Below are positions 16,310-24,971 of a DNA stretch of 59,607 nucleotides, one piece after another. Position numbers and translations under genes: made by a program. Position 1 is the first letter of the stretch, and each line of letters starts with the position of its first letter. Under the pieces are notes generated by a model. The model did not search any database. It was not told the origin of the DNA and saw nothing but the letters and a program-made list of their open reading frames with translations. This DNA comes from Bacteroidales bacterium (GTDB lineage Bacteria; Bacteroidota; Bacteroidia; Bacteroidales; B18-G4): contig JAGYMZ010000014.1 in the NCBI GenBank assembly GCA_018400295.1, positions 1-59,607 of the forward strand, read 5' to 3'.

Positions 16310-18034
16310 ATGAAGAAATTACTTTTGATCATTGCTGTTGTGTTTTTTTCAGCACAGGCCACGAACGCCTGTACAAATTTCCTGATCACCAAAGGAGCCT
16401 CGGTTGACGGTTCCACGATGATCAGCTATGCAGCAGATTCGCACGTGCTGTACGGTGAACTTTATTACTGGCCCGCGGCTACATGGCCGGAAGGGACCAT
16501 GCTTGATGTTTACGAATGGGATACCGGGAAATTTCTCGGGAAAATACCCCAGGCTTCGGAAACTTACAATGTGGTGGGCAATATCAATGAATACCAGGTA
16601 TCGATAGGAGAAACAACGTATGGGGGCCGGAAGGAACTGGGCAAACAGCCGGGGGCCATTATGGACTATGGCAGCCTGATATACATTGCCCTGCAGCGCG
16701 CACGCTCAGCACGCGAAGCCATAAAGATCATGGCAGACCTCATGGAAAAGCACGGGTATTACAGCTCCGGCGAATCCTTTTCGGTCATGGATAAAAATGA
16801 AGTCTGGATCATGGAACTCATCGGCAAAGGGGAAAGATACAAAGGAGCCGTGTGGGTAGCCAGGCTCATTCCCGACGGATACGTTTCGGCCCATGCCAAC
16901 CAGGCCAGGATCACCACATTTCCCCTGGCGGACGGCAAAACATCCATTACTTCGGAAAATATGGATAAGATATTCGAGCCTTCGGTGAATACGGTCTATT
17001 CTGAAGATGTCGTTTCATTTGCCCGGGAAAAAGGATATTATGATGGCAAAGATGAAGACTTTAGCTTTTCGGACGTATACGCCCCGGTAGGCTTCGGCGG
17101 GGCACGGTTTTGTGAAATACGGGTATGGGCCATGTTCAAGGATGTTAAAGACGGCATGGACCAGTACTGGGAATATGTCAAGGGCAATATTGAACACAAG
17201 GACCGTTTTGACCATGGCGGAAAAAACCCCAATAAATTTGCCTCAAACCGCATGCCTTTATGGATAAAACCTGACCGGAAAGTCTCTGTACACGATATGA
17301 TGAACTTCATGCGCGACCACCTGGAAGGCACGGCACTGGATATGAGAAAGGACATCGGGGCAGACCCCTTTGATAATCCATACCGCTGGCGCCCCCTCAC
17401 CTGGGAAGTGGACAGCGTAACTTACTGCAACGAGCGTGCAACGGCCACACAGCAAACCGGTTTTTCCTTCATTTCCCAGGCAAGGTCGTGGCTCCCCGAT
17501 GCCATCGGTGGCATCCTGTGGTTCGGCGTGGATGATGCAGCCAGCTCCGTTTACTGTCCAATGTACTGCAGCATCACCGAAATACCCTTTGCATTCAGAA
17601 AAGGCAACGGATCCATGATGGAATTCACCAATACGTCTGCTTTTTGGGTTTTCAACCAGGTCAGCAACTTCGCCTATACCAGATACAACCTGATCCATCC
17701 TGAAATAGCAGAAAAGCAACAGACCATCGAAAAAGAATACATCGCATTCACTCCGGCTATTGACGAAGGCGCCATGAAGCTATATGAACAAGACAAAGCC
17801 AGGGCGGTTGATTTCCTGACCAATTACTCCGTAAACCAGGGAAATTCCCTGACCAGGGAATGGAGGGCCTTTTACGGGTACCTCTTTACCAAATACATGG
17901 ACGGAAATATAAAGGAGCCCAATCCGGGACATCAGAATCCCAGGGTGGAATTCCCGGGGTATCCGGAAGACTGGTACAGGCTGATCATTGAAAAGACCGG
18001 CGATCAGTTTAAAGTGATCGGGGACGGGCACTAA
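16310..18034 (+). CDS. Secreted dipeptidase, family C69
   Basis: A 574-residue exported hydrolase of peptidase family C69, Ntn-fold enzymes that cleave dipeptides. The start at 16310 is preferred over the ATG at 16289 because a GGGA-type ribosome site precedes it and it gives a short basic n-region. Signal cleavage after A20 would expose C21 (CTNFLITKGASVDGST), the N-terminal nucleophile expected for this family. Further family blocks: GGRKELGKQPGAIMDYGSLIYIALQRARSA and VSAHANQARITTFP. The next gene begins on the base after the stop. It is likely to act in the periplasm or outside the cell in peptide scavenging. Confidence 0.88.
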   Translation: MKKLLLIIAVVFFSAQATNACTNFLITKGASVDGSTMISYAADSHVLYGELYYWPAATWPEGTMLDVYEWDTGKFLGKIPQASETYNVVGNINEYQVSIGETTYGGRKELGKQPGAIMDYGSLIYIALQRARSAREAIKIMADLMEKHGYYSSGESFSVMDKNEVWIMELIGKGERYKGAVWVARLIPDGYVSAHANQARITTFPLADGKTSITSENMDKIFEPSVNTVYSEDVVSFAREKGYYDGKDEDFSFSDVYAPVGFGGARFCEIRVWAMFKDVKDGMDQYWEYVKGNIEHKDRFDHGGKNPNKFASNRMPLWIKPDRKVSVHDMMNFMRDHLEGTALDMRKDIGADPFDNPYRWRPLTWEVDSVTYCNERATATQQTGFSFISQARSWLPDAIGGILWFGVDDAASSVYCPMYCSITEIPFAFRKGNGSMMEFTNTSAFWVFNQVSNFAYTRYNLIHPEIAEKQQTIEKEYIAFTPAIDEGAMKLYEQDKARAVDFLTNYSVNQGNSLTREWRAFYGYLFTKYMDGNIKEPNPGHQNPRVEFPGYPEDWYRLIIEKTGDQFKVIGDGH

Positions 18035-18667
18035 ATGGCAAAACAAAAATATTACGTCGTTTGGAAAGGACACCGGCCCGGGATCTATGAAACCTGGGAA
18101 GCATGCCGGGAACAGATCCAGGGATTTGAAGGTGCCCGGTATAAGTCCTTTTCCACCCGTGAAACGGCTGAAAAAGCCCTGCGCGGAAGCTATGAGGAAT
18201 ATGCAGGCAGGGATATGCGTATGGAGGAACGAAGCGAACAGGACAAGCGTATGTTTGGAGATCCTGTTGCCAGGAGCATTGCCGTGGATGCAGCCTGCAG
18301 CGGAAATCCGGGCACCATGGAATACCAGGGAGTGGATACACGGACAGGCAGGGTATTGTTCCATGAGGGGCCCTTTTATGAAGCAACCGTCAATCTGGGG
18401 GAATTCCTGGCATTGGTTCACGGGCTCAGTTTCCTGCAGCAAAAAAAGTCATCCATGCCCGTTTACACCGACTCCCGCACAGCCATGAAATGGATCCGTG
18501 ATAAAAGCGTAAAAACAAGCCTGAAGGAAACACACAGGAATGCAACCCTGTTCAAATGGGTGCGCCGTGCAGAGAAATGGCTGGAGGAAAATTCTTTCCC
18601 CAATAAGATCCTGAAATGGCAAACGCATGTCTGGGGAGAAATACCGGCAGATTTCGGAAGAAAATAA
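18035..18667 (+). CDS. rnhA: Ribonuclease H with N-terminal hybrid-binding (viroplasmin) domain
   Basis: A 210-residue RNase H. Seen: N-terminal KYYVVWKGHRPGIYETWEAC, the viroplasmin-like hybrid-binding domain of about 45 residues, a linker, then the RNase H fold with catalytic aspartate in AVDAACSGNPG, glutamate in GEFLALVHGL, aspartate in YTDSRTAMKW and a final aspartate in ADFGRK near the end. It removes RNA from RNA-DNA hybrids in the cytoplasm. The start codon abuts the stop of the dipeptidase gene with no intervening base, so translation is probably coupled even though the two functions look unrelated. Confidence 0.9.
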   Translation: MAKQKYYVVWKGHRPGIYETWEACREQIQGFEGARYKSFSTRETAEKALRGSYEEYAGRDMRMEERSEQDKRMFGDPVARSIAVDAACSGNPGTMEYQGVDTRTGRVLFHEGPFYEATVNLGEFLALVHGLSFLQQKKSSMPVYTDSRTAMKWIRDKSVKTSLKETHRNATLFKWVRRAEKWLEENSFPNKILKWQTHVWGEIPADFGRK

Positions 18668-18708
18668 AACAGCCCTTGTGCCCATAAAAACCGGAACGGT
18701 ACCGGGGT

Positions 18709-18927
18709 TTAACCGCGGGTCACCTCATACACCCTTTTGGCCATGTAACCGCCGGCAAGGGCTAAAATGATCAGGAACCCCCCTTCAAACCCGGCCGTTT
18801 GTCCCCCGCGTTGCTCACGTGCCGGCGCTTCATCACGCGTATGTGAAAAAACACTGGGACTGCCTGCGATCATATACGCCGATAAGACAATACAGACAAC
18901 GATGACAATCCTGATAACATTTTTCAT
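18709..18927 (-). CDS. 72-residue protein with exosortase-type sorting tail (candidate exosortase substrate)
   Basis: A small exported protein. The start at 18927 gives a basic n-region and a hydrophobic core (NVIRIVIVVCIVLSAYMIAG); the in-frame ATG at 19050 would bury this signal and is rejected. After a charged linker (THTRDEAPAREQRGG region) comes GFEGGFLIILALAGGYMAKRVYE: a short motif, a glycine/alanine-rich hydrophobic helix and a basic tail. This tripartite tail resembles the PID-CTERM kind of short Bacteroidota proteins, in which P-I/L-D-G-G precedes the helix; here the motif is G-F-E-G-G. The gene is divergent from an exosortase gene, which supports substrate status. Assignment is by pattern; no search was possible. 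Confidence 0.65.
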   Translation of the reverse strand: MKNVIRIVIVVCIVLSAYMIAGSPSVFSHTRDEAPAREQRGGQTAGFEGGFLIILALAGGYMAKRVYEVTRG

Positions 18928-19015
18928 GGTAACAATATTGGCTTTTTGATCCCTTTCCCTGCCATGGCCTATGATGTATGAACAATGCCAAAAAAGGAAT
19001 TCCATAATATGCCTC

Positions 19016-19023
19016 CGAAGATA
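19016..19023 (-). promoter_or_regulatory. Candidate -7 element TATCTTCG for the 72-residue protein
   Basis: On the reverse strand 19023-19016 reads TATCTTCG, one base from TAnnTTTG, about 90 bases before the ATG at 18927. It would give the small sorting-tail gene its own promoter, separate from the exosortase promoter at 19168. Confidence 0.4.
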
Positions 19024-19167
19024 CAACATATTTTGTTGATTGTCACGCAACTTCCCCTATTTTAAGAGATTTCCACGAATGACTTCAGGGTTTTCACGGA
19101 TAGAAACACAGACAAAAAGCCCCTGTGATTGGGATCCGGTTTTCAGGACATGGTATTCAATTTTTTG

Positions 19168-19175
19168 TATTTTCG
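19168..19175 (+). promoter_or_regulatory. Candidate -7 element TATTTTCG eight bases before the exosortase start
   Basis: TATTTTCG differs from TAnnTTTG at one base and is only eight bases ahead of the ATG at 19184. If used, the transcript would have a leader of a few bases at most, and no ribosome-binding site. Confidence 0.4.
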
Positions 19176-19183
19176 TCCAGCCA

Positions 19184-19759
19184 ATGAGAAAAGTGAAAAG
19201 ACTTACCGGTCAACTCGACGACTGGCTGCGCAAGAACAGGCTGCACCCGCTCAAAAGCGTGGCTGTTTTCATGCTGATCACCCTCGCCATTCATTTCTGC
19301 TGGAGGTTCTGGGCTTATCAGCTTCATTATTTTCCCATCCGGGAAGCCATGAGATCCGCAGGGGATTTTATGGCCGGGGTCGTTTTTGTGCAAAGCGCAT
19401 GGTTTGTTGAACACGTGCTCAATATGAAAATTTCCACCCATTCCTGTACCATTCAGTTCGCAGCCAATAACGGCACACTGACCATCAATTCAGGATGTTC
19501 CGGACTGAAGCAGTTCGCCCAGTTCGCCCTGCTGATGATGCTTTACCCCGGACCCTGGAAACATAAGCTCTGGTATATACCCGTGGGAATAGCGATCGTC
19601 CATCTTACCAATCTGTTCCGCATCACGGGCCTGTCCATTGTGCTAGTGGAATGGCCCCGGCATTGGGATTTTAGTCACGATTACCTCTTCCGCCCCTTCT
19701 TTTACGTGGTCATATTTCTGATGTGGGTGATCTGGGAAGAAAAGTTCAGGAAAAAATGA
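19184..19759 (+). CDS. Exosortase/archaeosortase family transpeptidase
   Basis: A 191-residue integral membrane protein. The ATG at 19184 is chosen over one at 19040, which adds a non-hydrophobic stretch and would overlap the promoter-like element. Seen: hydrophobic segments around residues 25-45, 60-80, 105-125, 130-150 and 165-185, and the exosortase catalytic triad: C105 in NSGCSGLKQ, R146 in NLFRITGL and H165 in SHDYLFRP. Exosortases cleave C-terminal sorting signals in the membrane and attach proteins to the cell surface or another carrier. The divergent 72-residue gene is a likely substrate. The exosortase subtype cannot be named with confidence. Confidence 0.88.
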   Translation: MRKVKRLTGQLDDWLRKNRLHPLKSVAVFMLITLAIHFCWRFWAYQLHYFPIREAMRSAGDFMAGVVFVQSAWFVEHVLNMKISTHSCTIQFAANNGTLTINSGCSGLKQFAQFALLMMLYPGPWKHKLWYIPVGIAIVHLTNLFRITGLSIVLVEWPRHWDFSHDYLFRPFFYVVIFLMWVIWEEKFRKK

Positions 19760-19834
19760 GCCGGGATCGAAGCCCGGGGAACCCCCGTTCCGGGATATGA
19801 AATCTTATTCCTTTCCTTTCCCTCTTTTTTTTCA

Positions 19835-19842
19835 TAAATTTG
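19835..19842 (+). promoter_or_regulatory. Promoter -7 element TAAATTTG
   Basis: An exact match to TAnnTTTG, 67 bases before the ATG at 19909. It is preceded by a T/C-rich tract and is the best promoter candidate for the coiled-coil membrane protein gene. Confidence 0.5.
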
Positions 19843-19908
19843 CATAATAAGGGATGATGTACCATTTTCATAATTATTCATGCGTTCCAATTAAAAAACT
19901 GCTGAAAA

Positions 19909-20847
19909 ATGTCAACAAATAAAGAAGAAACCAGTCCTGTGCCCGGCAAACAAAAATCAAAGACCAGGCAATACCAGATTGTGCTTATCCTGCTCCTGAT
20001 GGTGATCGCAGGACTAATCATCTGGTTGTTCGTGAGCCGTTCAAACCTGAACGACCTTATATCCGAAAAGGAAAAACAACGCGATTTCCTGCAGGTAGAA
20101 CTGGACTCCCTGATGGTCCGGCATGAGCAAGTGAAGGATGAATACGGCGAGCTCGCCGACAGCCTGTCTGTCAAAGACAGCATTATCACTGCCAACGCAG
20201 CCGAAATTCGCAAATTACTCAATACACAGTGGGAATATTATAAGGTCAAGAAAAAGCTGGAACGCCTGCAGGTAGTATCCCAAAATTATGTGCGGCAAAT
20301 GGACTCCCTATACCGCGTTAACGAACAGTTATCGGAAGAGAACATTGCCATAAAAAGGGACCTTCAGGACGTACAACGGGAAAAAGAGGAGATAAGCCGG
20401 GATAAAAAAGAGCTTATGGAAAAGGTGCATACCGCATCCGCATTGCAGGCGTACAAAGTGCATGCGGAAGGCATCCGCGACCGCTGGCTGGGCTCAAGGG
20501 AAAAACCCACAGATAAAGCCAACAGGCTGGACAAGATAAAAGTTTGCTTCACCCTGGGCAAAAACGACATCATCCCGTCCGGACCCAAAGACCTCTATAT
20601 CCGGATCGCACAACCGGATAAGGAAATCCTGACCAAAGACCGCTCCAACGATTATACCTTCATGTACGAAGGGGAACCCATTCAATACTCCATTAAAAAG
20701 GCGGTGGATTATCAGAACCAGCCCATCGACCTGTGCTTGTACTGGAAAAAAATGTATGACGGGCAACCCATCCTGGAAGGTACGTACAATGTGGATATCT
20801 TTGCAGACGGGAATGTGATCGGGCATACAACGTTTACCCTGCGGTAA
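19909..20847 (+). CDS. Single-pass membrane protein with long coiled coil
   Basis: A 312-residue protein of unknown function. Seen: a short basic cytoplasmic N-terminus, one transmembrane helix at about residues 21-42 (YQIVLILLLMVIAGLIIWLF), a coiled coil at about residues 50-170 rich in E, K, Q and D, and a beta-rich C-terminal domain of about 110 residues (KVCFTLGKNDIIPSGPKDLY, then GTYNVDIFADGNVIGHTTF). The C-terminal domain should be periplasmic. Similar proteins are widespread in Bacteroidota, from memory, with no assigned role. It lies upstream of coaX and the following envelope genes. Confidence 0.62.
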   Translation: MSTNKEETSPVPGKQKSKTRQYQIVLILLLMVIAGLIIWLFVSRSNLNDLISEKEKQRDFLQVELDSLMVRHEQVKDEYGELADSLSVKDSIITANAAEIRKLLNTQWEYYKVKKKLERLQVVSQNYVRQMDSLYRVNEQLSEENIAIKRDLQDVQREKEEISRDKKELMEKVHTASALQAYKVHAEGIRDRWLGSREKPTDKANRLDKIKVCFTLGKNDIIPSGPKDLYIRIAQPDKEILTKDRSNDYTFMYEGEPIQYSIKKAVDYQNQPIDLCLYWKKMYDGQPILEGTYNVDIFADGNVIGHTTFTLR

Positions 20848-20914
20848 CCGGCTCCGGATCCCGGCATCGGGGAGCGCCGGTTTTTCACGCCCGGCATCCT
20901 GAAACACTACATCT

Positions 20915-21661
20915 ATGACCACCAAACTCATCCTTGATTTCGGCAATACACTGACCAAAGCCGCTGTATTCAAGGATAACGAAATGATCCACCTGGAAAG
21001 TCATGCCAGCTTCCATGTGAACGGGGTCAGGGCCTTGCTGGACCGCTATCCGGATATCAGCGGATCCATCATTTCTTCCGTGATCCACCATCCTGAAGAA
21101 GTAAACCGCTTTTTGGATGAAAATACGCACCTGATCATCCTGGATGAAAAAACCCCCCTGCCGGTTATCCAGGAATACAAAGATCCCATTTCCCTGGGAA
21201 AAGACCGTGTCGCCGCAGCGGTCGCAGCAAGCACAAGCCATCCGGGGAAAAACGTGCTCATCGTCATGGCCGGAACATGCATTACGTATGATTTTGTGGA
21301 TGCCGGCAACCGGCACCACGGCGGGGGCATCTCCCCCGGAGTGAACATGCGTTTCAGGGCATTGAATGCCTTCACCGGAAAGCTGCCCCTGGTATCCGGA
21401 AAGCCGCCGGTACCCCTGACCGGCAATACAACCCGCGGATCCATCCTGTCCGGTGTACTTATCGGTACGCTTGAAGAGATCCGGGGCATCATAAACCGCT
21501 ATGAAGAACGTTATGATTCTTTAACAATTATTTTAAGCGGCGGTGATGCCAATTATTTTGATAAGCGGCTAAAAAATAACATCTTTGCAGTCCGAAATAT
21601 TGTCATACAGGGCCTAAACGTAATATTTGATTTTAATGCGAACCTTGAAGACCAAAACTAG
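20915..21661 (+). CDS. coaX: Type III pantothenate kinase
   Basis: A 248-residue enzyme for the first step of coenzyme A synthesis, the ATP-dependent phosphorylation of pantothenate. Seen: LILDFGNTLTKAAVF at the N-terminus (ATP-binding phosphate loop), SLGKDRVAAAVAA, MAGTCITYDFVDAGNRHHGGGISPGVNMR, and LTIILSGGDANYF, all typical of CoaX; the length matches the family. Bacteroidota normally use this type rather than CoaA. Its last 26 bases overlap the start of the next gene, so the two are probably co-transcribed. Confidence 0.95.
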   Translation: MTTKLILDFGNTLTKAAVFKDNEMIHLESHASFHVNGVRALLDRYPDISGSIISSVIHHPEEVNRFLDENTHLIILDEKTPLPVIQEYKDPISLGKDRVAAAVAASTSHPGKNVLIVMAGTCITYDFVDAGNRHHGGGISPGVNMRFRALNAFTGKLPLVSGKPPVPLTGNTTRGSILSGVLIGTLEEIRGIINRYEERYDSLTIILSGGDANYFDKRLKNNIFAVRNIVIQGLNVIFDFNANLEDQN

Positions 21662-22928
21662 CCTGTTTTCCATTTTTTTTATCCTTTTGCTGTCGTCCGG
21701 GGGATACGGACAAATAAAGAGAAGCTCCCCATACAGCCGCTTCGGGGTCGGGGAATTGCAATACATGCGGGTAAATTCTGTGTCCCCGGGCATGGGTGCC
21801 CTCAGCAATGCCCTGAACGGAAGCACCATTGTAAACATGTCGAACCCTGCAACATATGAGTCCTTCGACTCCCTTTCTTTTGTCTTCGACGGAGCTGTTG
21901 TAACCAGCCAGCGAACACTGAAAACAGAAGTGCAATCGCAAACAGCCTTTTACGCATCCCTGAACCACCTGGTCTTTGGGTTCCCCGTCAGCGGCCGCAT
22001 CAAAAGCAGTTTTGGAATTGTTCCATACAGCGATGTAGGATATAACACGGTCCTGGAAAGAGACCGCAGCGATATCGGCCGGACGCAAACATACTATGAA
22101 GGAACCGGGGGGATCACCCGTGCCTATGCCGGAGCATCGGTCCGGATCCTGAAATATCTTTCCCTGGGTGCAAACCTGAATTATAATTTCGGCACCCTTA
22201 ACAAAAAACGCACCCTTTATTTTATCGACTCCTCCGCCACTTATTTCAATACCCGCCTGGAAAATAAAGTACGGGTCTCGGACATCTCTGTTGACCTGGG
22301 ATTGCTCTTCCGCAAACCCATCCATGAAAACTATGTTTTGTCTTCCGGGCTCACATTTACCCCCGCGACCAATCTGTCAGCCAAAAGGGAATACCTCGCC
22401 ACAACCTTTGTCGGCGATCCCGGAGCATCAGACATAACCGTGGATACGGCAGTTTATCAGGAATCGGGAAAAGGGAACCTGTCCATACCCCTTGGTTTTG
22501 GCGCCGGAGTCACCTTTGAAAAACCGGGGCATTTTCTTGTAGGTGCAGATTTTAACTGGCAGGAATGGGAAAAATATGAAGCCTTCGGATACAGTGATTC
22601 ACTCACGAATGGCTGGAATGTTTCCGTGGGTGGCCAGTTCATCCCCGATAAAGACGCACTCAGATCATACTTCAGAAAAGCTACCTACCGCTTTGGAGCA
22701 AGATATTCAAAAACATTTGTTTCTATAAAAGGGAAGGATATTGATGAATTTGGCATAAGCTTTGGGGTGGGTTTGCCGGTATTGCGCTCCACCTCCATGA
22801 TAAACCTGGGTTTCGAGATCGGTGGCAAGGGAACGACTGCCGAAAACCTGATCCGTGAAAATTTTGTTATATTTACCTTTGGTATTGTTATTGATGAACA
22901 TTGGTTTATGAGAAGAAAATATAATTAA
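21636..22928 (+). CDS. Outer-membrane beta-barrel protein, FadL/porin-like
   Basis: A 430-residue exported protein. The ATG at 21636 gives a normal signal peptide ending GGYGQ; an ATG at 21627 only adds three residues. Seen: after the signal, RSSPYSRFGVGELQYM and GMGALSNALNGSTIVNMSNPATY, which recall the opening of FadL/OmpP1-type channels (NPA motif), then many amphipathic strands and a C-terminus FGIVIDEHWFMRRKYN. It overlaps the coaX end and lies before the TPR and lptC genes. A channel or scaffold role in the outer membrane is inferred; substrate unknown. Confidence 0.68.
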   Translation: MRTLKTKTSLFSIFFILLLSSGGYGQIKRSSPYSRFGVGELQYMRVNSVSPGMGALSNALNGSTIVNMSNPATYESFDSLSFVFDGAVVTSQRTLKTEVQSQTAFYASLNHLVFGFPVSGRIKSSFGIVPYSDVGYNTVLERDRSDIGRTQTYYEGTGGITRAYAGASVRILKYLSLGANLNYNFGTLNKKRTLYFIDSSATYFNTRLENKVRVSDISVDLGLLFRKPIHENYVLSSGLTFTPATNLSAKREYLATTFVGDPGASDITVDTAVYQESGKGNLSIPLGFGAGVTFEKPGHFLVGADFNWQEWEKYEAFGYSDSLTNGWNVSVGGQFIPDKDALRSYFRKATYRFGARYSKTFVSIKGKDIDEFGISFGVGLPVLRSTSMINLGFEIGGKGTTAENLIRENFVIFTFGIVIDEHWFMRRKYN

Positions 22929-22963
22929 TTAACGCGAATATAAATCACCAAAACATAAAGATA

Positions 22964-24337
22964 ATGAAAGCAACGTTTTTTTCCATTTTGTCAGGCCTGA
23001 TCATGATACTTACCGCCGGTCCTGTCAATGCGCAGGTTGAGAGTGACAGCCAGGCATCCGGCATACCAAAGTATGGTGAAGACAGCGTACAATGCATTAT
23101 GAATCTTTCTTTATACAATGAATTTTACAAGCAATGGAAAAACAGCCAGTATAAAAATGCATCGGTCAGGGACGCCATCGGTCCCTGGAGATATGTATTC
23201 ATGCATTGCCCCCTGGCCAGGCAAAGCATATATATAAACGGCGTAAAGATCATGGAATGGAGAATAAAAAATGCGGAAAACGAAACCGCCAGGAACAGAC
23301 TGATCGATACGCTGATGATGGTATACGACAAACGGATCAAATTTTTCAACAAAGAAGGGTACGTGCTTGGACGAAAAGGGGTCAGCCTTTATAAATACCA
23401 CCCCGAAGAATATGAAGAGATCCACAGGATCCTGAACCGATCCGTTGAACTGGAAGGCCGGAATTCCTATCCCGATGTGCTCGTATTTTTTATCAGGGCG
23501 ACAAAAAAGATGATAGACGAAGGTGATGCACCCGTGGATATCATGTTCGAAAACTATGAAATTGCCAGCAACATCATTGAATATAAGCTTGAGGCCTATC
23601 AGGACGATAAGCGCCGGCATGCAAACTGGGAAAATGTCAAAGGAAACATCGAAAAGACATTTGAGCCCTATGCCACATGCGATGCCCTCATTGAGATCTA
23701 CGGTAAAAAGTTCAGGGAAAACCCGGAAGATACCGACCTGTTGAAAAAGATCATCCGCACCCTGGACAAGAAAAATTGTACAGAGGATCAACTGTATTTC
23801 GATGCCACCCTCCGGTTGTATGAACTTGAACCCACCCCTGAGTCAGCCTATCTCATCGGCAGAATGATGATGAAGGAAAAGAAATATACAGAAGCCGTCA
23901 AATATCTGAAAGAAGGGGAAAAACTCGACGATATAGAAGACGTGGCCAAAAGTTATTTGCTTCTGGCCGAAGCATACGACCAGATGAAAAACTACCCCAT
24001 GGCACGCAATTATGCGCTCAAAGCCGCAAAGGCAGATCCGGAAGACGGGCATCCCTATCTTCAGATCGGCGACATGTATGCTGCCAGTGCCAGCGATTGC
24101 GGAGACGACGAACTGGAGAAAAAATCCGTTTACTGGGCAGCGGTCGATAAGTTTTACCAGGCCAAACGTGTAGACCCGGATCTCGCCGAAATAGCCAACA
24201 ACAGGATTGCTACGTATAAAAACTATTTCCCGAGCCAGGAAACCATCTTTTTCCATGACCTGAACGAAGGGGACGAATACTTAGTCGAATGCTGGATCAA
24301 TGAAAAAACAACCGTACGCGCGGCATCTTCCAATTAA
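22964..24337 (+). CDS. Exported tetratricopeptide-repeat protein
   Basis: A 457-residue protein with a signal peptide ending near VNAQ. The first part holds charged helices, and residues of about 290-400 show TPR-like units: SAYLIGRMMMKEKKYTEAVKYLKE, then AKSYLLLAEAYDQMKNYPMARNYALKAAKADP and DGHPYLQIGDMYAASA. TPR proteins act as adaptors; the position between a beta-barrel gene and lptC suggests the periplasm and envelope assembly. The coding region overlaps the lptC start by 38 bases. The exact partner is unknown. Confidence 0.72.
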   Translation: MKATFFSILSGLIMILTAGPVNAQVESDSQASGIPKYGEDSVQCIMNLSLYNEFYKQWKNSQYKNASVRDAIGPWRYVFMHCPLARQSIYINGVKIMEWRIKNAENETARNRLIDTLMMVYDKRIKFFNKEGYVLGRKGVSLYKYHPEEYEEIHRILNRSVELEGRNSYPDVLVFFIRATKKMIDEGDAPVDIMFENYEIASNIIEYKLEAYQDDKRRHANWENVKGNIEKTFEPYATCDALIEIYGKKFRENPEDTDLLKKIIRTLDKKNCTEDQLYFDATLRLYELEPTPESAYLIGRMMMKEKKYTEAVKYLKEGEKLDDIEDVAKSYLLLAEAYDQMKNYPMARNYALKAAKADPEDGHPYLQIGDMYAASASDCGDDELEKKSVYWAAVDKFYQAKRVDPDLAEIANNRIATYKNYFPSQETIFFHDLNEGDEYLVECWINEKTTVRAASSN

Positions 24338-24962
24338 CCATCAATCCAAACCCGAATTGAAACGCTCAGGAAAAACCCGGTATCGCGCCTGTATTCTGAA
24401 AGGCACGCTTTTAAGCATGCTGATCCTGCTGCTTTTCGCCTGTAAAAATGAACTAAAAGACATACAGGCCGTAAGCAGCATGCTCGATACCATGCCCGGC
24501 CTCTCAGCCAATAACATTGAGTTTTATTACAGTGAGTCCGGGGAAGTCCAGCTTAAACTCACCGGGCCCGTTATGAAACGGTATGACGGGGAAAAACCCT
24601 ACATCGAATTCCCGGACGGATTCCAGGTACAGTTTTTTGATTCCCTGAAACAGGTTAAAACCATCATTACAGCCAATTATGGCATCAACTATGAAAAAGC
24701 CAGGATCATGGAAGCACGGGGTGATGTGGTCGTGATCAACCATGAAACCAATGAAAAACTGAATACGGAAGAACTCATATGGGACCAGAACAAAGAAAAG
24801 ATCTTCTCAAACAAATTCGTCAAACTTACATCCGAGGATAATATTTTGTATGGCGAAGGGCTGGAATCCGACCAAACCTTCAGGAACCGGAGGATCATCA
24901 AGGTCACGGGACAGATCATGGTTGAGGATGATGCCCCCGGTGACGGAGCACAAGATAATTAG
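24300..24962 (+). CDS. lptC: LPS export ABC transporter periplasmic protein LptC
   Basis: A 220-residue lipoprotein of the LptC family, which bridges the inner-membrane LPS extractor and LptA. Seen: a hydrophobic stretch with a cysteine in LLLFACKNELKD, then a beta-jellyroll-like body with DTMPGLSANNIEFYYSESG, KPYIEFPDGFQVQFFDS, ANYGINYEKARIMEARGDVVVIN and NTEELIWDQNKEKIFSNKFVK, the recognised LptC/OstA-like pattern. The start lies inside the TPR gene, which suggests translational coupling; the true initiation codon may be further in. Role well supported. Confidence 0.85.
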   Translation: MKKQPYARHLPINHQSKPELKRSGKTRYRACILKGTLLSMLILLLFACKNELKDIQAVSSMLDTMPGLSANNIEFYYSESGEVQLKLTGPVMKRYDGEKPYIEFPDGFQVQFFDSLKQVKTIITANYGINYEKARIMEARGDVVVINHETNEKLNTEELIWDQNKEKIFSNKFVKLTSEDNILYGEGLESDQTFRNRRIIKVTGQIMVEDDAPGDGAQDN

Positions 24963-24971
24963 ACATTGCCG

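Noticed and set aside
18668-18708. A terminator between rnhA and the convergent small gene
   Set aside because: The CCGG-based pairing is short and has a bulge, and no T-run follows on either strand.
19040-19183. An N-terminal extension of the exosortase
   Set aside because: It lacks hydrophobic character, overlaps a promoter-like element, and the ATG at 19184 fits the family length.
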